Positions 17,356 through 25,053 of a DNA stretch of 64,000 nucleotides are shown one piece after another. The stretch's first letter is position 1, and every line of letters begins with the position of its first letter. A program made the position numbers and the translations under genes. A model generated the notes under the pieces. The model was not told the DNA's origin. It saw nothing but the letters and a program-made list of their open reading frames with translations, and did no database searches. Source of the DNA: CAKXIK01 sp050947015 (lineage in GTDB: Bacteria > Bacillota > Clostridia > Oscillospirales > Acutalibacteraceae); contig JBMNVT010000009.1 in assembly GCA_050947015.1 (NCBI GenBank), positions 33,462-97,461 of the forward strand. The letters are read 5' to 3'.

Positions 17356-19098
17356 ATGCGGATTTTAAAACGGTTTGTGAGCTATTATAAACCATATCGG
17401 TTTCTGTTCTGGTTTGACATGGTTTGTGCGCTGATTCTTTCGGCAATTGATCTGGCTTTTCCTCAGGTCTTAAACGGACTGACCAAAGGACTGTTCACGC
17501 AGCCCGGAGAAGAAATTCTGCGATGGGTTTTCTGGGTCGGCGGCGGAATGCTTGTGTTGTATCTGATTCGGTTCGGCTGCCAGTATTTCATCACCACCTG
17601 GGGACACATTATGGGCGCCCGGATGGAAAGTAACATGCGGCAGGATCTGTTTGACCATCTGCAGCGCCTTTCATTTTCTTACTATGATAAAAACAACACC
17701 GGCGAAATGATGAGCAAGCTGCTTTCGGATTTATTCGATATTTCCGAGTTGGCACATCACGGACCGGAAAATATTTTTATTTCCCTGTTGAAAATCATCG
17801 GATCCTTTATTCTTCTGATGATGGTAAATGTCAAAATGACGCTGATTCTGATTGCGGTCACTGCCGTGATGGTCGTGTTCTCCTTCTTTCAGAACGGCAA
17901 GATGCGGACAACCTTTATGGATAACCGAAAAAAAATTGCCAAGGTCAATGCCCGCGTGCAGGATAGTCTTTCCGGCATCCGCGTGGTAAAATCCTTTGGC
18001 AACGAAGCTTTAGAGCAGGAAAAGTTCCGCAAAACCAACGAGCAGTTTCTGGAATCCAAAAACAGCAACTACCGCGTAATGGGCCAGTTCCACGCCGGAA
18101 ATGCTTTTTTTCTCGGCATTCTTTACACCGCTGTTCTGGTAACGGGCGGCGTTTCGATTGCAAACGGCTCGCTCTCCCTTTCCGATCTGGTGCTTTATGT
18201 ACTGTATATCAATATTTTCATGGGGCCGATTGAAACACTGATCAATTTTACGGAATTGTTTCAGAAAGGTTATGCTGGATTTTGCCGTTTTATGGAAGTT
18301 GTCGATATGGAGCCGGAAATTGTTGATGCACCCGGCGCCGTTCCCCTTTCCAATGTAAAAGGTGAAATTGCTTTTCATGATGTTTCGTTTGGTTACAGCA
18401 ACGGAGAACATGTGCTGCATCATGTAAATTTTTCGATTCCGAGCGGCAAAACCGTTGCACTGGTCGGGCCTTCCGGCGGCGGAAAAACAACGCTCTGCTC
18501 CTTGATTCCGCGTTTTTACGATGTGACCGAAGGCAGCATCACCATTGACGGAAACGACATTCGCAGACTGACGCTTCACTCGCTTCGCAGCGCCGTCGGC
18601 ATTGTTCAGCAGGATGTCTATCTGTTTGGGGGAACCATTCGCGAAAACATTTTATACGGCAAGCCGGACGCTACCGAGGATGAGCTCATTGCCGCCGCCA
18701 AACGCGCCAATATCCATGACTTTATCCTTTCTTTACCGCAGGGATATGACACCAGCGCAGGTGAACGAGGCGTGCGGCTTTCCGGCGGCCAAAAGCAGCG
18801 CATCGCCATTGCCCGCGTCTTCTTGAAAAACCCGAAGATTCTGATTTTGGACGAAGCTACTTCTGCGCTTGACAACGAAAGTGAACGGCATATTCAGCAG
18901 GCGCTGGAACAGCTTTCCATTGGCCGAACCACATTGGTGATTGCGCACCGGCTCAGCACGATCCGCAATGCGGATGAAATTCTGGTAATCAACGACGAAG
19001 AAATTCAGGAACGAGGAACCCACGAAGAATTGCTTGCAAAAAACGGATTGTATGCGGAATATTACAATATGCAGTTTGATCAGGAAGACAACGCATAA
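17356..19098 (+). CDS. ABC exporter, fused membrane and ATPase domains (MsbA/LmrA type)
   Basis: The 580-residue half-transporter has six membrane helices in the first 310 residues and an ATPase domain from about 330. The ATPase domain has Walker A GPSGGGKTT, Q-loop IVQQD, signature LSGGQKQR, Walker B ILILDEATSALD and switch His in VIAHRLST. Such proteins homodimerise and export drugs, lipids or peptides; the substrate is unknown. The coupling region KVNARVQDSLSGIRVVKSFG is standard. The gene has its own promoter and no partner gene, which favours a homodimer. A strong hairpin at 19203 may terminate it. Confidence 0.93.
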   Translation: MRILKRFVSYYKPYRFLFWFDMVCALILSAIDLAFPQVLNGLTKGLFTQPGEEILRWVFWVGGGMLVLYLIRFGCQYFITTWGHIMGARMESNMRQDLFDHLQRLSFSYYDKNNTGEMMSKLLSDLFDISELAHHGPENIFISLLKIIGSFILLMMVNVKMTLILIAVTAVMVVFSFFQNGKMRTTFMDNRKKIAKVNARVQDSLSGIRVVKSFGNEALEQEKFRKTNEQFLESKNSNYRVMGQFHAGNAFFLGILYTAVLVTGGVSIANGSLSLSDLVLYVLYINIFMGPIETLINFTELFQKGYAGFCRFMEVVDMEPEIVDAPGAVPLSNVKGEIAFHDVSFGYSNGEHVLHHVNFSIPSGKTVALVGPSGGGKTTLCSLIPRFYDVTEGSITIDGNDIRRLTLHSLRSAVGIVQQDVYLFGGTIRENILYGKPDATEDELIAAAKRANIHDFILSLPQGYDTSAGERGVRLSGGQKQRIAIARVFLKNPKILILDEATSALDNESERHIQQALEQLSIGRTTLVIAHRLSTIRNADEILVINDEEIQERGTHEELLAKNGLYAEYYNMQFDQEDNA

Positions 19099-19120
19099 AT
19101 ATTTCCTGACGGACACGCAC

Positions 19121-19169
19121 AAAACCGGCGCCGCTTTTCCCCACCATCTCATAGGGACAATTTGTGAAC
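19121..19169 (+). repeat. Left arm of 49-bp imperfect inverted repeat flanking the island
   Basis: Blocks AAAACCGGCGCCGC, CCATCTCATAGGGA and GTGAAC recur in the same order and with identical spacing, in inverse orientation, at 24265-24313. The spacers between blocks differ. It begins just after the ABC exporter stop codon. Confidence 0.8.
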
Positions 19170-19202
19170 CTATCCAAATAACTTAATATTTGTTCCTGTG
19201 GA

Positions 19203-19236
19203 GGGAGGCTGTGTTTCGGCACGGCCTCCCTGTTTT
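19203..19236 (+). terminator. Strong hairpin, probable terminator
   Basis: GGGAGGC pairs with GCCTCCC and the inner GTG with CAC around a TTTCGG loop, followed by TGTTTT. It lies about 105 bases after the ABC exporter gene, inside the left end of the island. Confidence 0.6.
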
Positions 19237-19240
19237 GCTG

Positions 19241-19432
19241 ATGCTTGAACAACCTCGTCAGCTCGTCCTTCCGCTTCTGCGCAGAAGCGGAAGCCGATCC
19301 CGGCTACTATATGCCGCCTCAGAGTACATGGATCGATGAGAGGATCTGGCGGAGCGGTTTATCTATGAGGTGGCTTTGCTGAGCCGAGTCCACGAGATAT
19401 TCAGAGATGCATTAGAGCGTAAAAAAAAATAA
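19241..19432 (+). pseudogene. Broken short ORF with an in-frame TGA
   Basis: Reading from ATG gives 32 codons, a TGA, then 30 further codons ending in KKK and TAA. The second half (EDLAERFIYEVALLSRVHEI) has the look of real helical protein. I do not recognise the family. The arrangement suggests the C-terminus of a gene carried by the element and now decayed. Confidence 0.4.
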
Positions 19433-19452
19433 GCAACATCGTACTTTGAAAT

Positions 19453-19482
19453 CAGCTAAAATCACCATGGTAATTTTAGCTG
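19453..19482. repeat. 30-nt palindrome upstream of the Sel1 gene
   Basis: CAGCTAAAAT and ATTTTAGCTG arms enclose ACCATGGT; only one position of each half fails to match. It lies about 50 to 80 bases before the Sel1 gene, so it could be an operator or hairpin. The central TCACCATGGTAA occurs again at 21434-21445, just after the MATE fragment. Confidence 0.7.
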
Positions 19483-19534
19483 GACAGATGGTGCAAGAGT
19501 ACATGGTATTGTATAATTTTATAGTTGACTGAAA

Positions 19535-21205
19535 ATGTATGGAGAACTGGCGGTGATGCGCACAGGGACTTGTCAGAGGTGTGGGAGAATGTTTCGAAAA
19601 GAGACTGTGCTGAGAAAACTTCAAAAAATTCTGTCCGGAAAGGGAAACAAGCTGTTTGATAATCAGGTTAGCTTTTATAACGCCATTTTCGGCATGACCA
19701 ATCCGGAGATATTCCCGGAGGAACTGGTCGCATACATGGAGACAGCAGCGCACGATGGACCGAGAGAGCGCAGAAAGCAGGACGTCGACTCGTTTTTTAA
19801 GGGCGGTCTGGATAATAGTTCCAGTAACATCGGAAAGCATATCAATGACGATCCCGGCATGGGTATCCCGAAATTCCACTGCGTTCATTACGCCCAGACA
19901 GAGTATAAAAGAGAGATCTGTAAGCGTCTTTCAACGGTAATCCGCTACATTGCGAATCGACGCAAGACCAATCTTGAGGAGTTATTTCTCTGTCTGAAAG
20001 AAGAACTCTCCTGGGCGTCGGGAATTTTATCTCAGACTGAAACGGCGGATGGGATGCTGTTGGCCACCATTCTGTACGAGATTGTGCAGACCCACTTGGG
20101 GGAACGGCGCCGTCCCGAGGAGTCCGGAGAAGAGACATCCTTTGGAAAGGTCAACATGAAACGGCAGATCGAGGAGTATTACCTGACCTGCGACTGCTAT
20201 GAGGTCACCAGCATTGATTTCTTTTTCGCTCTGCGGCGGATGGCCGGGCAGAATGTGATAGCCTCCAGCAATCTGGCGGGTTTCTATTATGTGGGCATGG
20301 AATTCGTGGTGAAAAATGAGGCCGGCGGCCCCCACGGGAAATATGTGGTGGAGCGCAATCTGGAACAGGCGGCCCATTACTTCAAGCGGGCAGCGTCCAG
20401 TCAGCCGCCTTACGCCCCCGCCCTGTATTCCTATGGCTATATGCTCCTGCACGGCGAGATAGGGGATCTGTCCGCGGAGCAGCGGATGGAGGAGTCAGAG
20501 CGGTATTACCGGCTGGCGGCGGCGCAGAAGTTCCACCACGCGGTGAGTGGTTTGGGTGATCTGGCGCTGCTGCGGGCAGAGCGGCTGTTGAAACAGCCCG
20601 GGGTGGAAGCACGTTCTGATGAGATCGTGACGGAACTGGCCGCCGCCATCGGCTATTTTGACCAGGCCGAACGGATGGGGTCCTTTTGGGGTCCGATCAA
20701 GGCGGCGCAGTTTTTGGATGCATCTCTCTACGAGCCGTACCGGGAGCAGGCTCTGGTAAAGGCCAGCCTGACCGGAAAACAAACCGCCCGGGCCAGGTGG
20801 AAGCAGGCGGTAGCCATGGGCAACGTGTTTGCCATGGACGAGCTTGCCATGCTGGACCTGCGGCTGGGGTACATAGAGGAGGCACAGGAGATGCTGGAGC
20901 AGGCATCCAGGATGAATTATCCAAACGCATCTTACCATCTGGCCCGGTATTTCTACAGAGCGGACGGTTTGCGGCCGGATGAAAAGAAATACATCCACTG
21001 CATGGAAAAAGCCGCCCATGACGGCAGCGCCAGAGCGAGCCTTGCCCTGGGCAAGCTGGCGCTGGCAGCGTGTGACGCGGCAGAAACAACGGAGGAGAAA
21101 GTCAGACAGCAAAAACTGGCTTCCGCCTGGTTACAAAAGGCAGAGGAACAGAATTTCAGCTGTTTTGAGAAAGATGTCTATGAACAATTGCGGCAGTACA
21201 AATAA
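19535..21205 (+). CDS. Sel1-repeat (TPR-like) protein with an unrecognised N-terminal domain
   Basis: The 556-residue protein has no signal peptide. From about residue 265 it is made of Sel1/TPR-like helical pairs: RNLEQAAHYFKRAASSQPPY, then AERYYRLAAAQKFHHA-like repeats, IGYFDQAERMGSFWG and EAQEMLEQASRMNYPNASYH. Such repeats mediate protein contacts. The N-terminal 220 residues match nothing I can name and contain a CxxC (TCQRCGRMF). The start is uncertain: this ATG and the one seven codons on (MRTGTCQ, after GGAG) both lack an ideal site, and the true N-terminus could have been lost on insertion. It lies alone on the inverted-repeat island, upstream of a MATE fragment. Confidence 0.7.
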   Translation: MYGELAVMRTGTCQRCGRMFRKETVLRKLQKILSGKGNKLFDNQVSFYNAIFGMTNPEIFPEELVAYMETAAHDGPRERRKQDVDSFFKGGLDNSSSNIGKHINDDPGMGIPKFHCVHYAQTEYKREICKRLSTVIRYIANRRKTNLEELFLCLKEELSWASGILSQTETADGMLLATILYEIVQTHLGERRRPEESGEETSFGKVNMKRQIEEYYLTCDCYEVTSIDFFFALRRMAGQNVIASSNLAGFYYVGMEFVVKNEAGGPHGKYVVERNLEQAAHYFKRAASSQPPYAPALYSYGYMLLHGEIGDLSAEQRMEESERYYRLAAAQKFHHAVSGLGDLALLRAERLLKQPGVEARSDEIVTELAAAIGYFDQAERMGSFWGPIKAAQFLDASLYEPYREQALVKASLTGKQTARARWKQAVAMGNVFAMDELAMLDLRLGYIEEAQEMLEQASRMNYPNASYHLARYFYRADGLRPDEKKYIHCMEKAAHDGSARASLALGKLALAACDAAETTEEKVRQQKLASAWLQKAEEQNFSCFEKDVYEQLRQYK

Positions 21206-21222
21206 GCAGGAACTGTTCCGGC

Positions 21223-21431
21223 TGGTGGTGCGGCTCTCCCCAGCAGCTCATGGGAATGCTGACGCCGGACCCGGAACTGATCCTGCTGGGAAGCCTCTGG
21301 CTGGTGCGGGTATCTTTGTCCATGCTGCTCATTCGCCCTCTGGGTCTGGTCGAAGCCTGGCTGGCCATGAGCATCGAGCTGAATGTACGGGTATCCTGTT
21401 TCTGCTCCGTTTCCAGTTTTCCAAACGCTGA
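21223..21431 (+). pseudogene. C-terminal fragment of a MATE efflux pump, frameshifted
   Basis: One frame gives PQQLMGMLTPDPELILLGSL and LGLVEAWLAMSIELNVR; a neighbouring frame then gives GILFLLRFQFSKR before a stop. Together these match the end of MATE multidrug/Na+ antiporters, where a helix GLVGAW-AM--ELNVRG-LFL-RF is typical. No start or upstream membrane helices remain, so it is a relic. Confidence 0.6.
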
Positions 21432-21486
21432 CTTCACCATGGTAAGATGGCCTGATCTTCTTCAAATAACAGTGTCAAGTATGATA

Positions 21487-21516
21487 GACTATCTGTGTAT
21501 GCGGATAGTCTTTTTT
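21487..21516 (+). terminator. Intrinsic terminator before the lipoprotein operon
   Basis: GACTATC and GATAGTC enclose ten bases and are followed by six T. It lies only 35 bases before the first lipoprotein start. It could end the Sel1/MATE transcript or act as an attenuator in the lipoprotein leader; a TATGAT just upstream at 21478 could be a -10, but no good -35 is visible. Confidence 0.75.
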
Positions 21517-21551
21517 ATCCGCTCGCAAATCCTGAGAAATGAGGAAAAAAG

Positions 21552-22442
21552 ATGAAACGAATTTTAGAACGAATACTGCTTTTGGGTCTGCTGACCGCCA
21601 TGCTGTCCGCATGCGGCAACCAGGGTACCAGTAATACGTCGGCAGACCAGGGCAGTGAAAGTACACTGAGTCAGATCGAGACGGATGCGAAGACCGAGAC
21701 CTCCGCTCCTGTTGACGATGGGCAGGAATGGGAGCTGGCCGAAGTGATCTACTTTGACGCGGCGGATGTACAGACGTCCCGCATGACCTATCGGTATAAC
21801 GATCATGGTGACATGTGCCGCTATGAAAACTATGACAAAGACGATGCTCTCTATTTTTCATGGACTGCGGAATACTCTTATCTGCCGGATGGACGGGTCT
21901 CCAGTATCCATTACATCAGCGGAGACGAATACACCAAATCCTACAACTGGGATCCCAGCGGCAGGATCGCCTATATCGACACGACATGGAACTCCGGGTC
22001 AACAGGAGAGCCCGAAATGAAAGCCTACGATGAGCAGGGACGGCTTATTGAGGAGGTTGACGGAACCTATCAATGGTATATCACCTATACCGGGACTGAA
22101 AAAAGAGAAAAGCGATACTGGATTTCCCATGATATAACGGAGCTTACTGTCAGAAGATATAATAAAAACGAAACGGTTGAGGAGATCCGTTACTATGAAG
22201 CCGCGGGCTTTACGGACTGCACGGAAGACGACCTGACCAAATATACGGTGTACGACTTTGACAAATACGGCCGCCAGTGCGGCTATACCGAATATTCCGC
22301 GGATGGAACGGTGACAAGGAGCAGTACCTATACATATGAGACGGACGGCCACAGCTATCTTGCGGTCCGCTGCGACGCAGAGGGAAATAAAATTAACAGT
22401 ACACGGTATGTATATAAACCAATATCGGAGGTAACGGAGTAA
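21552..22442 (+). CDS. Secreted lipoprotein with RHS/YD-like repeats
   Basis: The 296-residue protein has a lipoprotein signal (MKRILERILLLGLLTAMLSAC, lipobox LSAC with Cys 21) and an Ser/Thr/Asp-rich linker. A domain of beta-hairpin repeats follows, of the form TYRYNDHGDMCRYENYD, YNWDPSGRIAYID, VYDFDKYGRQCGYTEY and STYTYETDG. This is the YD-repeat pattern seen in RHS proteins and many Clostridia surface lipoproteins. It would sit on the outer face of the membrane. It overlaps the next lipoprotein gene by one base. The role is unknown; no toxin or core domain typical of full RHS proteins is present. Confidence 0.8.
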   Translation: MKRILERILLLGLLTAMLSACGNQGTSNTSADQGSESTLSQIETDAKTETSAPVDDGQEWELAEVIYFDAADVQTSRMTYRYNDHGDMCRYENYDKDDALYFSWTAEYSYLPDGRVSSIHYISGDEYTKSYNWDPSGRIAYIDTTWNSGSTGEPEMKAYDEQGRLIEEVDGTYQWYITYTGTEKREKRYWISHDITELTVRRYNKNETVEEIRYYEAAGFTDCTEDDLTKYTVYDFDKYGRQCGYTEYSADGTVTRSSTYTYETDGHSYLAVRCDAEGNKINSTRYVYKPISEVTE

Positions 22443-24130
22443 TGAAAAAGATCTTTCACATTTTCCTGGCATTTTTGATGCTGGCAGGCTTGCTGTCCGG
22501 CTGCGGAAATAAGGCGAGCCAGGATACGGATGTCTCCCCGTCTGATTCCGGGGCGGCGCAGGATACGTCCTACACGGAAACTCCCGCAGATGACGGTGTG
22601 GCGGGCGACCTGTTTGAATATCTTTTCTCGGAATCGGGAATCCGGATGGGGATGTCCGCAGAGGACTATCCTGCATCTGCAGATGCAGTGATAGGCGAGC
22701 CATTCGGCTTGTTTTCTGAGGATGACCCTTGCCGTAGCCTGACAGTCCATGACGGTGTGGCAGCTGGTCTTGCCAATCTTTATTTTTGGGATGAGGACGG
22801 CCTTTCCTATGTCAATCTGTTTGAATGTTCAGCCGATGTTGACACCCTATCTGAAATCTGCGGAGATCCTTCGGTCTATCAGTGGTCTGAAAGCAGCGTG
22901 ACCGCTTATTGGATGCTGGACGATGTACTGGCCATCTACGATCAGCAGGAATACACCACGCTGGAGCTCTACACCGAGGCGCTGGCGAAGAAATACCGTG
23001 CGACCGAACTGGCAAGGGCAAAAACCGGACTGCTGCTCTTTGATTCCGGGTTGGAGGATATATACTGGTATCAGGATATCCTGACCGGGAAGTACGGCCT
23101 TTACGATGCGCTGGAGGATTCCAAGCTCACCGGGGCCTGCTATGACGACTACGGTGCGTTTGATCCGGAGGGAATGGCCCCGGTGCAGCAGGATGACTAT
23201 TGGGGTTATATCAATGCCAGCGGCGAGACCATCATCGGTCACTATTTTGAAAACGCGGAATCCTTCGTTGGCGAGTGCGCCATAGTAGGCAGCTCGGGAA
23301 ACTGGGGCGCTATCGACCGGGCGGGCAATTATGTGGTGCAGCCGGAATATTATGAGGTACAAATTGACCCGGATAACCACTATATCCTTGTGAAGAACAG
23401 CGCGAAGAACTGGGGTGCTTACGACCGGTTTGGCAATATGCTGATCAAAGCCTCTACCAACATTAAGGATCAGGACTATGAGAGCATCGTTGTCCTCAAC
23501 GGCCTGCTGTACGCTAAAACCTCTGACCGGTGGTGCCATGTGTTCGATGAAAACGGCGAGCAGCTGCTGAGTGAGGCGGCGGCGGTCAGTCTGCCCCAAA
23601 ACGGCTTCCATATTGTCATGATGGAAGACTGGGTAGATCTCGGTGCCCTTGGCGGATATACTGATTACTACTATACCTTTGCGGATGAGTGCCTGAATGT
23701 GATCGGGAGCAAACGTTACAACGAGTTGACCGACTTCAGTGCCAGTGGGTACGCCATCGGATATTATTTCGGCAGTGATTATGAGGATTGCTGGGACGTC
23801 ATTGATACCCAGGGGAATGTAGTGCACACCCTGTGCCGATTTAGCGACTATCCTACGACCTACGAGTATGCCAACAGTTATATGGCCTATGGTCATGACC
23901 GCCTAAGCTACGGCGTCGTGGATCTGCAGACAGGGGAATTGACAAGGTATGAAGAGGTGGAGCCTGTGGATGGAACCGAGTACATGATCGTTACCGCCGA
24001 CTCGGGTCTGAAGGGCTTGTACGAACGGGACGAACTGGCGTTCGACTGTGTGTATGATGAGATCAGCTTCAGCGACGGCGTGTTCCACCTGACGCGCGGC
24101 GCGGAGAGCAAGACCTACGAGCCCGCATAA
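22442..24130 (+). CDS. WG-repeat lipoprotein
   Basis: The 562-residue protein has a lipoprotein signal ending LLSGC (Cys 20) closely similar to that of the preceding gene. An N-terminal domain of about 170 residues is followed by WG repeats from about residue 200: DDYWGYINASGETIIGHYFE, NWGAIDRAGNYVVQPEYYEV and NWGAYDRFGNMLI, with looser copies later. WG repeats form beta-propeller-like surfaces in exported proteins of Clostridia. The ATG overlaps the upstream TAA and follows GGAGG. The pair is followed by a very strong terminator. Ligand unknown. Confidence 0.85.
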   Translation: MKKIFHIFLAFLMLAGLLSGCGNKASQDTDVSPSDSGAAQDTSYTETPADDGVAGDLFEYLFSESGIRMGMSAEDYPASADAVIGEPFGLFSEDDPCRSLTVHDGVAAGLANLYFWDEDGLSYVNLFECSADVDTLSEICGDPSVYQWSESSVTAYWMLDDVLAIYDQQEYTTLELYTEALAKKYRATELARAKTGLLLFDSGLEDIYWYQDILTGKYGLYDALEDSKLTGACYDDYGAFDPEGMAPVQQDDYWGYINASGETIIGHYFENAESFVGECAIVGSSGNWGAIDRAGNYVVQPEYYEVQIDPDNHYILVKNSAKNWGAYDRFGNMLIKASTNIKDQDYESIVVLNGLLYAKTSDRWCHVFDENGEQLLSEAAAVSLPQNGFHIVMMEDWVDLGALGGYTDYYYTFADECLNVIGSKRYNELTDFSASGYAIGYYFGSDYEDCWDVIDTQGNVVHTLCRFSDYPTTYEYANSYMAYGHDRLSYGVVDLQTGELTRYEEVEPVDGTEYMIVTADSGLKGLYERDELAFDCVYDEISFSDGVFHLTRGAESKTYEPA

Positions 24131-24145
24131 GTTTTTCCAATTCAC

Positions 24146-24192
24146 AAAAAGGGTTCTGAACTTTGCCGCATGCAAAGTTCAGAACCCTTTTT
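24146..24192. terminator. Very strong intrinsic terminator, active on both strands
   Basis: A perfect 20-bp stem (AAAAAGGGTTCTGAACTTTG with its complement) around a seven-base loop, with A-run and T-run at the ends. Confidence 0.95.
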
Positions 24193-24264
24193 ATATGTCA
24201 GCAGCTCTTGCTTGTTCCATCCCAGCTTGCATACTTTGTTTCGGTATCGGCATTGCCCCTGGAA

Positions 24265-24313
24265 GTTCACTTCGTTTCCCTATGAGATGGAGCACTTGTG
24301 CGGCGCCGGTTTT
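24265..24313 (-). repeat. Right arm of the 49-bp imperfect inverted repeat
   Basis: Reverse complement of this segment matches 19121-19169 in blocks of 14, 14 and 6 bases with identical spacing. It lies directly after the rex stop codon on the minus strand. Confidence 0.8.
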
Positions 24314-24331
24314 CTTTTTTCATAAAAATCG

Positions 24332-24982
24332 TTAGTCTTCCTTGTTCTGCTCCCGGTTGGTGATTCGGTAACAAAGCGTCATCAGGCTGTCGTTCATATG
24401 AACATTCTCTACAATCACATCCGGATGCTGCGCGGAAAAATCATAATGGCTGAAATTCCAGAAATTCTTGATTCCCAGCGCAATCAGCTGTTTGCTGATT
24501 CCTTCCGCAGCAGCCATCGGCAGACAAAGTATCGCAACCGTGGGGGCGTTTGCTTTACAGAAAGCCTCGATTTCCGCAGGGTCCATAACCGGAATGTTTC
24601 GGATCTTCTGGCCGATCAGGTCGGGATTGCTGTCAAAGATGCCGATCAGCGAAAATCCCTTGCTTTCAAACGACATGTGGGTCGCCACGGCGCGGCCCAA
24701 ATTTCCCGCGCCAATCAGGATCGTTTTATGTTTAGCGTTCAAGCCCAGAATGCCGCCGATCTCCTCTTTGAGCTGATGCACCATATAACCGTAGCCCTGT
24801 TGGCCAAAACCGCCGAAGCAATTGAGATCTTGACGGATCTGCGACGCGGTCAACCCCATCCGGTCGGACAGTTCCCGCGACGAAATACGGCTGATTCCTC
24901 TGCGTTCGAGCTCAGAAAGAAATCGATAATACCGAGGAAGCCTCCGGATGACGGACATCGATATTCTATCTTTTTTCTGCAT
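24332..24982 (-). CDS. rex: Redox-sensing transcriptional repressor Rex
   Basis: Rex binds DNA when NAD+ is high and releases when NADH rises, controlling fermentative and central-carbon genes. The 216-residue protein has the winged-helix domain (SRISSRELSDRMGLTASQIR, QDLNCFGGFGQQGYGY) and the Rossmann NADH-binding motif GAGNLGRA at about residues 91-98. The start at MQKKDRIS matches the family's usual N-terminus; no strong ribosome site is well placed, and an in-frame TTG 14 codons upstream is an alternative. It is the last gene of acn-icd-rex, whose promoter carries a Rex-like operator, so autoregulation is likely. Confidence 0.95.
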   Translation of the reverse strand: MQKKDRISMSVIRRLPRYYRFLSELERRGISRISSRELSDRMGLTASQIRQDLNCFGGFGQQGYGYMVHQLKEEIGGILGLNAKHKTILIGAGNLGRAVATHMSFESKGFSLIGIFDSNPDLIGQKIRNIPVMDPAEIEAFCKANAPTVAILCLPMAAAEGISKQLIALGIKNFWNFSHYDFSAQHPDVIVENVHMNDSLMTLCYRITNREQNKED

Positions 24983-25053
24983 GCCGAAACCATCATACCT
25001 TTCTTTGGAGCCGGAGCCGCCCAAATTGACCGCTCAGCCCGAACGTAATTCGC

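Noticed and set aside
19412..19888. Minus-strand ORF at the start of the Sel1 gene
   Set aside because: It runs antisense to the Sel1 protein and through the palindrome; no motifs or ribosome site.
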